From CAYMTR01 sp964393405 (GTDB taxonomy: Bacteria > Bacteroidota > Bacteroidia > Bacteroidales > Prolixibacteraceae), in contig CAYMTR010000011.1 in assembly GCA_964393405.1 (NCBI GenBank), forward strand, positions 1 through 64,000: a DNA stretch of 64,000 nt, read 5' to 3'. The position numbers and the translations under genes were made by a program. Shown here piece after piece: positions 43,301-50,600 of the stretch (position 1 is its first letter; every line of letters starts with the position of its first letter). The notes under the pieces were generated by a model that saw nothing but the letters and a program-made list of their open reading frames with translations, did no database searches and was not told the DNA's origin.

Positions 43301-44250
43301 TTTAGCATTTTATTAAGTTCCTTCCTTAGAGAAGCTGTATTGCCATCTCCCGTTGAAACCCGGGCGCTGTTTATTCGGGCGTTGAATAGCATTTCATAGT
43401 CAGGCTGCCTTCTGACAACTTGTTTGTAAGCCTCAAGAGCTTGCTGTTGTTTCCCCGTTTCTTGATACAACTGAGCAAGAATAAAAGTATATCTTGTTTT
43501 ACGTTTGTTGCCCTTAATGTTTTTTATTCCAATGTTCAAATAGTGAATTGCTTCGTCGTGGTGCTGCTGTTTTAAATGCATGTCAGCTGCAACAATAGCT
43601 AGTTCTCCATTAAGCTTTTTCGGAAACTTTTCATCAGCCTCCAGAGTTTCAATTAATTGTTGGGACTCTGTATATCTTTCTGATTCGTTGTAACTTCTAA
43701 TTAACCAAATATATGCATCGTATTTTACCGGGTCATTCTTATACTTCCTTACAACTAATTGGAAGGTGCTGCTTGCCATTGGAAATTCTTTTTTATAATG
43801 GTAAGCTTTTCCCATCATCATATAAGCATCGTCAACCCATCTGTTATATTCACTTTTTGCTTCAGCCTTCTTTCTGCTTCTTGATTTGTTTTTGTTAATA
43901 GGAGGCTTTGTGATAGAATGAAATTTTATGAGCTTTTCGGCTTTCTCTATTGCAAGCGACATGTCGCTGGAAACAACCTTTTCAGTGTTGGATAGGCTTT
44001 CTTTGAATATAGGCAGGATTTTAGTGTAGTCTTCTTCAACATCGGTTTCTATTTTTTCAATGCCAAATTTCATGGCTTCGTTACCATTGAAATAAACGTT
44101 GTAATGGGCATTCAAATTATGAAATTCCCTATTAATTAAAGTGTTCTTTTCAGTAGAGCATGAAACAAGCAATACTGTAAAGGTTGAAATTAAAAATATA
44201 TGTAAAAATCGACTATTCAAAATATATGTATTACGGAAAATAAACTTCAT
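40399..44250 (-). CDS. porW: PorW/SprE-like TPR lipoprotein of the T9SS
   Basis: About 1283 residues from the ATG at 44250; an upstream ATG (44298) is less likely, since a -7-like box TAATTTTG lies at 44286-44293. The signal peptide ends in a lipobox before Cys (LLVSC). The N-terminal part matches PorW/SprE: NLNAHYNVYFNGNEAMKFGI, then TPR-like helices (KAYHYKKEFPMASSTFQLVV, YHYLN units) over about 650 residues, and a long C-terminal region with SPOR-like repeats (about 1000-1280). SprE/PorW links the trans-envelope core to the outer-membrane translocon in the T9SS. It lies next to porX, as the two belong to the same system. Confidence 0.88.
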   Translation of the reverse strand: MKFIFRNTYILNSRFLHIFLISTFTVLLVSCSTEKNTLINREFHNLNAHYNVYFNGNEAMKFGIEKIETDVEEDYTKILPIFKESLSNTEKVVSSDMSLAIEKAEKLIKFHSITKPPINKNKSRSRKKAEAKSEYNRWVDDAYMMMGKAYHYKKEFPMASSTFQLVVRKYKNDPVKYDAYIWLIRSYNESERYTESQQLIETLEADEKFPKKLNGELAIVAADMHLKQQHHDEAIHYLNIGIKNIKGNKRKTRYTFILAQLYQETGKQQQALEAYKQVVRRQPDYEMLFNARINSARVSTGDGNTASLRKELNKMLKKKWNEPYFDQIYYALGNITYNEGKVDESIKLYEKSVTLSTDNVHQRALSCLTLAEVFFEKRNYVPSGKYYDSAMVIIDETYPNYESVSKKYKSLSKLVENIVTVETQDSLQQLALLSKEDLNKKIAGWIENEKKRQEELLSSEKEGDLTSNFYRANSSRMRLNNTSSSFYFYNTSTVSYGKKEFANLWGERKNEDNWRRKDKSEMIINEEGELVSEDLAEQVEIESEIRADDPLSPDYYLQDIPVTDSMMAESHLKIRDALFTSGNISKAEFNDNNLAIGCFKGLNNRYPENIYQLPSYFNLWDLYKSIGNIDSSNYYKNLIIDKFPNSNYARYLINPNFLVEEAAKRDSINKIYTLAFNSYKSRNFTSAAKYSSMVTEMNPDSSVLAKAKFIYTISTGRELGNDRFADSLKAFIKDFPKSETIELAQNIYNLLKGNNLTDYEQLVNSGYLNDIIKNNELLPQNILSNDSIESKWNKDSELLHYFIIAFPNEEEININRLKFDIANYNLDNYTSLDFEIETENLNPETKLLIVRNFNDKEDALIYFLSIVRKQDVFKTLAGKQYLNFVASNSNYREMLNEKSYADYLGFFIKNYSSITTGRFSEKDLDSPEELMARIKEDPNDELKEQGQYIVVETADSLYQPPIIKEQIFNPGYDKPFYFSVIIYQKNVSTGYLMRDLVRYNSSNNKEKRLKVIPGRLKEVTLLSVLTFRNALEALEYQKNISSKNELFSSIKDYKFETFVISEENLKKITVNENIEEFKKFYDINFIKKRPSISGKSSSVEKSKQESSSNSEEIINDKKETLTNDINEAIIKEDVDVINEPTEQVKNNVEIPAANKSDEELNLKLYELNSASMHNIMFVVPTDGTHKTLLLTYISRFNAMKYRSFSIEVTTEKIDDINTLVIAKGLGIKDKAIEYFNNLKIDQRVSMLIKDNNYKGFVISNENLQVFKQSKDITEYQKFYEANY

Positions 44251-44285
44251 TTTTTGAAATATATTGCGTTCCATATAGTGGGAAA

Positions 44286-44293
44286 CAAAATTA
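44286..44293 (-). promoter_or_regulatory. Candidate -7 box of porW
   Basis: TAATTTTG on the minus strand fits TAnnTTTG. No clear -33 box is found. The position would place the start site near 44280, downstream of the longest possible ATG and upstream of the ATG at 44250, which supports the shorter start. Confidence 0.35.
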
Positions 44294-44364
44294 TGCAATT
44301 ATACTAAACTTTGATTAGATACTTAAACATAGGCATTGCCAGTTTAGCTAAACTTAATGAATTT

Positions 44365-45807
44365 CTACCGCAATAGCTTACTGTGCTTTTTGCTATATAG
44401 AAAATAGATCAAGAACCCGATGATCATCCATATAATCAATCTGAGCCATGTGTCAACTGGCAGGGAAATCATTTGAGCAAGACAAACTATTATGCCTATA
44501 ATTGGGAACAAAGGAACAAAAGGAACCTTGAAAGGCCTTTGAGCATTTGGATTTGTTTTTCTCAGTACTATTACGCTTGCACATACAATTACAAATGCCA
44601 GAAGAGTGCCTATTGAAACTAGCTCTCCTAATATTCCTATTGGTAATATCCCTGATATTATTGCTGCAAAGAATCCGGTAATAATTGTTGTTACATGAGG
44701 AGTATGATATTTAGGATGTATTTTTGAAAAACTTTTAGGTAGTAGTCCATCGTTTGCCATAGTATAGAAAATTCTTGTTTGCCCCATAATCATTACTAAC
44801 ACAACAGATGTCAATCCTGCAAGGGCTCCTATTTTCACGAAAGGTCTAAGCCAAATCAATGATTTACCGGCATTGTCAATTGCAAGAGCAATAGGGGCAG
44901 GATGATTTAATTCTTTATAATTTACAATTCCGGTTAAAACTGCCGCAACTGCGATGTAAAACACAGTACATACAATAAGTGATCCCAAAATTCCAATAGG
45001 CATATCTTTCTTCGGGTTTTTTGTTTCTTGTGCAGCCGTAGAGATAGCATCAAACCCAATATATGCAAAGAAGATAACTGCTGCTCCAGTGAAAATGCCT
45101 GATATCCCGAAAGATCCAAATTTGCCGGTGTTTTCAGGAATGAAAGGAGTCCAATTTTCAGTATTTATATGTGAAATACCAAACCCAATAAATAAAAGGA
45201 TAACAGCAACTTTTACGAACACAATGACATTGTTAATCCTGCTCGATTCTTTGATGCCTATGTATAACAATGTCGAGACTAAAACAACTAAGATCACAGC
45301 CGGGAAGTTTATTATACTACCGGTTAGTATCCATCCTTGTCCTGGAATGTGATTAATGGGAGCTGAGCATAATTCATGGGGAATAACAATTCCGAAATCT
45401 TTTAAAAAACTAACAAGGTACCCCGACCACCCTACAGCAACTGTTGAGGATGCAAATAAATATTCAAGAATAAGATCCCATCCTATTATCCATGCAAAAA
45501 ACTCTCCCAGAGTTGCATATGAGTACGTGTAAGCGCTTCCGGCAATAGGTATCATAGATGAAAACTCAGCATAACATAAGCCAGCAAAAACACATCCAAC
45601 TGCAGATAAGATAAAAGAAAGGACTATCGCAGGACCCGCGTAATTGGCTGCAGCTGTTCCTGTTAATACGAAGATTCCTGTTCCAATAATTGCCCCAATC
45701 CCTAAGGCAATTAAGTTACGTGCAGTTAATTCCCGTTTTAATCCTGAGCTGTTTTCTGCTTCATGGAGCAAATGTTCGAGAGTCTTCTTTCTAAAAATGG
45801 TTATCAT
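44365..45807 (-). CDS. APC-family amino-acid permease (cationic amino-acid transporter type)
   Basis: A 480-residue, 12-helix membrane transporter. Signature segments: LIALGIGAIIGTGIFVLTGT at helix 1 with the broken GxG substrate loop, YAEFSSMIPIAGSAYTYSYA, FFAYIGFDAISTAAQETKNP on helix 6, and MGQTRIFYTMANDGLLPKSF. These match the CAT branch (lysine/arginine and related amino acids) of the APC superfamily. Substrate specificity cannot be fixed from sequence alone. It lies alone between porW and the aldolase-chorismate mutase pair on the same strand. Confidence 0.92.
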   Translation of the reverse strand: MITIFRKKTLEHLLHEAENSSGLKRELTARNLIALGIGAIIGTGIFVLTGTAAANYAGPAIVLSFILSAVGCVFAGLCYAEFSSMIPIAGSAYTYSYATLGEFFAWIIGWDLILEYLFASSTVAVGWSGYLVSFLKDFGIVIPHELCSAPINHIPGQGWILTGSIINFPAVILVVLVSTLLYIGIKESSRINNVIVFVKVAVILLFIGFGISHINTENWTPFIPENTGKFGSFGISGIFTGAAVIFFAYIGFDAISTAAQETKNPKKDMPIGILGSLIVCTVFYIAVAAVLTGIVNYKELNHPAPIALAIDNAGKSLIWLRPFVKIGALAGLTSVVLVMIMGQTRIFYTMANDGLLPKSFSKIHPKYHTPHVTTIITGFFAAIISGILPIGILGELVSIGTLLAFVIVCASVIVLRKTNPNAQRPFKVPFVPLFPIIGIIVCLAQMISLPVDTWLRLIIWMIIGFLIYFLYSKKHSKLLR

Positions 45808-45989
45808 CGTTTTTTTATTTGAACCTAAAAATAAAATAATACTTCAAAATAAATGTATAATGCCAAAAGATTATGTGATATAAATTTTCACATTATATGT
45901 TTAGCTCTCAAATCATCAAGCGTATTTATATTTTATTTTATTCCGGGTGCAATAAAAAACTCTGGAATATCTGACGAAAAAAGTATTAT

Positions 45990-46940
45990 CTATTCCAGTA
46001 GTTCATAATCGTGCATAGACTTCATAAATGAAACAAAGTCGTTTTTGTTTTCAGAATCCATCCATGCCATAGCGCTTCTTGGATGCTCATTCATCGCACC
46101 TGTAATGAGGTAAGGTATATGGTATCCCCAATCAACCTTTTGTTGCCATGGCATTATTTCTTCTTGGATTGCTTTCAATAAAGGGAGTAGTCTGTATTTT
46201 GGATTCTTTAAAAAAGCGACTAAAACTTCTGTAGGACAATTCCCGGCCCCACGTCCCATGCCAAGGAGGGTAGAATCTAGTAATGTAGCACCATTCATTA
46301 AAGATGAAATTGTATTTGAAAAGGCAAGTTGCATATTGTTGTGTGCGTGAATACCAATTTCTTTATCAGGCATAGCCTCCTTATATTCTTTCATCAGATG
46401 TTCAATAGATTCACAATGCATACTTCCAAAACTATCGACTAAATAAAAAGTTGGAACTCTTGATTTCGCAGCATCAGATAGTGCTTCATCGAGATCATGC
46501 TCGTTTACTTTCGAAACAGCCATCAAGTTTATTGTGACTTCATATCCTTTGTCCATACAGTGATGAGCTAACGCAATAGCCTTATCCATTTGGTGAACAT
46601 AACATGCAACTCTTATCATTGATAAAAGGCTTTCACTTTTCGGAAGAATGTCATCAAAAGAGATTCTCCCAATGTCAGCCATAGCAGATAACTTAATTTT
46701 GGGTTCACCCTTACCGATTATTCTTCTGATGTCTGTCTCATTACAAAATTTCCATGGGCCGACAACATCACGGGAGAAGGCGCTTTCACTACTTTTATAT
46801 CCTATTTCCATATAATCAATTCCGGCTTCAACCAAACAGTCGTATACTGTTCTTACAAACTGGTCGCTAAACTGCCAGTTGTTCATCAAACCTCCGTCAC
46901 GAACAGTACAGTCTAAAACTTTAATATCTTTTTTATACAT
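45990..46940 (-). CDS. DRE-TIM aldolase-family enzyme paired with chorismate mutase
   Basis: A 316-residue TIM-barrel protein of the HMGL-like/DRE-TIM family. The metal and catalytic set is visible: LDCTVRDGGLMNNWQF (D-x-x-x-R-D-G motif), EIGYKSS, and IHAHNNMQLAFSN (H-x-H motif), with DSTLLGMGRGAGNCPTEVL in the family loop. 4-hydroxy-2-oxovalerate aldolases and HMG-CoA lyase share this scaffold, so a C-C bond cleavage or condensation using a 2-oxo-acid is likely; the substrate is unknown. The gene follows a chorismate mutase gene by 6 nt, which suggests a joint pathway around chorismate-derived compounds. Confidence 0.8.
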   Translation of the reverse strand: MYKKDIKVLDCTVRDGGLMNNWQFSDQFVRTVYDCLVEAGIDYMEIGYKSSESAFSRDVVGPWKFCNETDIRRIIGKGEPKIKLSAMADIGRISFDDILPKSESLLSMIRVACYVHQMDKAIALAHHCMDKGYEVTINLMAVSKVNEHDLDEALSDAAKSRVPTFYLVDSFGSMHCESIEHLMKEYKEAMPDKEIGIHAHNNMQLAFSNTISSLMNGATLLDSTLLGMGRGAGNCPTEVLVAFLKNPKYRLLPLLKAIQEEIMPWQQKVDWGYHIPYLITGAMNEHPRSAMAWMDSENKNDFVSFMKSMHDYELLE

Positions 46941-46946
46941 TCTTTT

Positions 46947-47267
46947 TTATTTTTTAGTGTTATAATTTCTGGCAATTTCAATTTCTTTGGAAATATTGTG
47001 TTCTAACAAAAATCTGAAGATGTTTGCATAGGTTTCTTTGTCTAGTCCTAACTTCTCTGCCCATTCAGAACGTTGTTCAATTACTTGCTTTTTCCTGTCT
47101 TCTGCTACAATTTCAACTAACGTTTTTTCTTTATACTTTACTATTTCCTTAACAAAATCATACCTCAATGCGAATAGTTTTATCAACTCTAAATCAATTT
47201 TATCAATTTGAGTTCTTATTTCTTCTTTTGAATTACAATCACAGGGTCTAATATGTAAATCGGACAT
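46947..47267 (-). CDS. Chorismate mutase type II (AroQ-like)
   Basis: A 106-residue all-helical protein in the AroQ class: IRTQIDKIDLELIKLFALRY on helix 1 with the active Arg, EIVKYKEK carrying the Lys, and a C-terminal helix with an ILxxNxSKEIE-like segment. The N-terminus carries CDCNSKEE, a short cysteine-containing extension. Chorismate mutase makes prephenate; the isochorismate-pyruvate lyase PchB shares the fold, so the exact reaction is open. It heads a two-gene unit with the aldolase; no shikimate-pathway genes are adjacent. Confidence 0.82.
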   Translation of the reverse strand: MSDLHIRPCDCNSKEEIRTQIDKIDLELIKLFALRYDFVKEIVKYKEKTLVEIVAEDRKKQVIEQRSEWAEKLGLDKETYANIFRFLLEHNISKEIEIARNYNTKK

Positions 47268-47325
47268 TTAATGTTAGTTTATAATATATTGTGTTTAAAA
47301 ACTTTTAAATCGAAGTTTTATTAGG

Positions 47326-47356
47326 CAAAAATATAAAAAATCATCAATTCTTAAAA
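47326..47356 (-). promoter_or_regulatory. Promoter of the chorismate mutase-aldolase unit
   Basis: Minus-strand -7 box TATTTTTG (47326-47333), 19-nt spacer and TTTT at 47353-47356 as a 3-of-4 -33 match. The leader would be about 50 nt. Confidence 0.45.
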
Positions 47357-47394
47357 TATAAAGAGATATAACAGAAATATTGAATATTCAGCTT

Positions 47395-47550
47395 TTATTT
47401 TGGTCTGTTAAGAATTATAAGAGCAGCAATTACTCCGGGGATCCATCCAGCAAGAGTGAGTAAAAAAACAATTACAACAGATCCACACCCTTTGTCTACT
47501 ACTGATAAAGGAGGAAATATAATAGCTAAAATCACCCTTATTAATGACAT
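47395..47550 (-). CDS. YqaE/Pmp3-family small membrane protein
   Basis: A 51-residue peptide from the ATG at 47550; the frame is open upstream, but the upstream part has no family resemblance. It shows the two-helix YqaE/Pmp3 pattern: IRVILAIIFPPLSVVDKGCG, then VIVFLLTLAGWIPGVIAALI, with the P-P-L and G-x-I-P-G-x-I-H/A-A motifs. Such proteins are stress-related membrane peptides in bacteria and eukaryotes; the biochemical role is open. The gene stands between the chorismate mutase promoter and the pectinesterase terminator. Confidence 0.85.
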   Translation of the reverse strand: MSLIRVILAIIFPPLSVVDKGCGSVVIVFLLTLAGWIPGVIAALIILNRPK

Positions 47551-47631
47551 GATTTCAAGAGTTAACGGTATTTGTAAATCACCAAAATACAAATTTCTAT
47601 TGACAATAAAAACATAAATTAGGTAAAACAA

Positions 47632-47656
47632 AAAAGGCTGCACAAGGCAGCCTTTT
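47632..47656 (-). terminator. Terminator after the pectinesterase gene
   Basis: Ten-bp stem AAAAGGCTGC/GCAGCCTTTT with a 5-nt loop and T-run on the minus strand, 20 nt after the stop at 47676. Confidence 0.8.
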
Positions 47657-47675
47657 CACCTTTAAAAAAGCAAAA

Positions 47676-50600
47676 CTAATTTTTGATAAACCTAGAAGTA
47701 AATACTTTATTATTGCCATTCACTTTAAGTATGTAGACACCTTTTAAAAGTTCAGTAACATCTATCGTATCAAAACCATATAGGCTTTTTACAATATTAC
47801 CGGTTATTCCAATAATTTCAACTTTATTGATAATGTCAATTCCTCTGATTGTTAAAGTATTCAATACTGGATTCGGGTAAACAGAAATTTCAGTCGAATG
47901 GTAATTCGCTGAAGTTGTTTTAACTGTTGCACTTACAGAAGCTGTTGATGCTGATTTGTTACCAAAGTTATCTACTGTTTTAAAAGAGAATGTGTAGTCA
48001 CCGTCAGCAAGATCTTTTACTTTTAAAGTATTTCCTGTCTGATTTGGATATAGTTTCTCCTTGATAAGCGTTGATCCCTGATAAACATTGTAATATAGTA
48101 TGGCAATGTCGTCAGTTGCATTGTCCCATGAAAGTGTTACAGCGTTTTTATCAACTGAGGCTTTCAAATTTGAAACAATACCGGGTATTGTTTCATCAGG
48201 TATTATTGAGAATTTTCCGGACTCCAAAAACTGGAATGTACCAAATAATGAAGGGTCATTATATGGGAAAGCCGTAGGAGACACTAATGTTATTTGATTT
48301 CTGTTAGCGTCTGAAGCTGTTGCGTCGTTATCGCTCGCTAGAATATCAAATCCAATTAATTTGCCTATTTCTGGTACAAATCCATCCATCAATGAATCCC
48401 AAGGTATTATAAGTTCGAATTTATATCCTTCAGATGTCTGAGAATAAACCTGAGTTGCTCCTGAGAAAGAATTATTAACGCTGAAGTCAACATCGGGTAC
48501 AAGCCTAAACTGATAGTCGTTTCCATCAAATGTTGGATCGTTAGAAACCCATCCTCCATTTCGAGGCCAATGTATATTTTTGGAATTATCCATATCAAAA
48601 TAAACTTCGATATTATCAACCTGATAGTTAGTGCCTGTGTTTACTATAACGTCATCTGTTATATCTAAAATTATACTTACATGAGTAGCATTCCAATCCA
48701 TCGAAATGTTACAAGTATAATCAGATGGGCTATCAACTGTACCAAAAACAATCTTTTCAGCTGTAAAATCAGGGATCGATGGTTCCAATGCAGGTATTGG
48801 GTCCCATTCGTCAGTTCCTTTTGTAAAGTTGAATGTTGTGATTTCTGTTCCATCTGTTAATACTGGTTCAGTTATTACTTTTGACCATGAAGCCCGTTTA
48901 GTCGAGTTATCTTCTCCTGATTTTTCAATAGTACCATATTCATAACATTTTTCTGAAGGACCTCCAAGAGTTGAATTCCATCCTTCCGCTTGAATCATAG
49001 ACTTACCTTCAAAACCAGGAGCGTTGGTGCTGTCGATTGATGTTTTAAAATAAACAACTTCACTTGTTGTTCCTTGCCAAGGACGACCTAATGCTCCCGG
49101 TTTTGATAGATATACCGAGGCAGTTTCTGTTCCAGGTATTGCTGATGTTATTCTACATTCATACATGAGGTAACCCCTTGCTGTTGTTTGTTGAGCTGCA
49201 GTTATATATGAGATATCAGTATTTGTTTCGCTTGTGTTCATTGCAAGATCAGACTTATATGCAACTAATGTCATGCCACCGAATATATAATCTGTTCCTC
49301 CCATTAATGAACATTTATAAGCAACAACTCTGGCACCCTCAGCTCCGTAGAATGAATCCTGACGTCCCACGATACGACATTTATTAAGAATTGATTTATC
49401 ACCATTCTTAGTATAGGCTATTGCTGCTGCCCTTTCAACGTAACTCTTACTTTGCACTGCTGTATTGCCCTGATCAATCGGACGTTTGCCTTTACTACCT
49501 ACTGCCCATTCAACAACTACATCTTCTGATTCTTTCTTTGAAATATATTGGTTGAAGGAATTCTCAAATATAATATTTGAGGCTTCAAAACCCGGAGCAT
49601 CAATAACAACGGTTGAATTCCAATAAGATCCGTTTGCGGTTCCACTACCGGTATTTGTATAACTCAAATATCCGTTTTCCATATTGACTCTTAAAGCTTC
49701 AGAATTCCATTTATGATTGTTTGTCATGCTATAATAGTTATAACCGGTACCATAATAGGATGTAATTCTAACAGCATTTTCATCAATATCAACACCTTTG
49801 TTTTCCATTGCTATACTTGGTGCATTCGATGCATTTATAAAAGAAATATTTGGGATGTCAATTACAAGCATTTCTTCATAATTCCCAGGATCAATAATTA
49901 TTGAAACACGCTCGTTGTTCGGACGAATCATTGTCCTGATTGCATCTAAAGCTTCATTGATAGTTGAAAACTCTTTGTTGGACCCAACAGTTATAATTTC
50001 AGAATAGGGTAATATTTTAGTGATATAAATATCCGTAAAGTATGTAGTTCCTGCCCCCAAACCTAAGGTTATATATTCTGAAGAAGTTCCGGTAAATACA
50101 TAAGAAATACTTTCATTTTTACTGGTGCTTCCACTTGTTGTGAAAATTGTATCCCCTCCTGAAATTGCAAATTTTGCTGAGTAGTAATATCCAATTGTTA
50201 ATTTCTCACCCGGATTCATTGGTATCTGTATACTGGCACCATTCTTCCCAACAAGATGACTTTTAGCCTTTTCATTGTATATATTACCACTGAAAAGTAA
50301 TCCTTTGTACGCTGCATTCCCATTTACAATAGTTGCATCATCAAATGGCCATACACTGACCGTTTTGAAAACAAGATTCTTAGAGCCACCAGCTCCTTCT
50401 ATCTTAAGGTTTGATGTCATTGCTAGTTCTATTGGAGATTCTTCGATACCTGTGCAGGAAATTGAATATACTCCATCACGTAATAATATTTCCTGATCAC
50501 TGGCAAAGCTATATGTATAACCGGCTTCATTAAGATTTGTGAATACAGTAATTAATTTTCCCTTTTGCACATCACTTAATCCTTCTATTGTTATGGTAGC

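Noticed and set aside
44341..44354. Short palindrome AGTTTAGCTAAACT
   Set aside because: Fourteen bp, common by chance in AT-rich DNA, and without a T-run; not a clear terminator for the permease gene.
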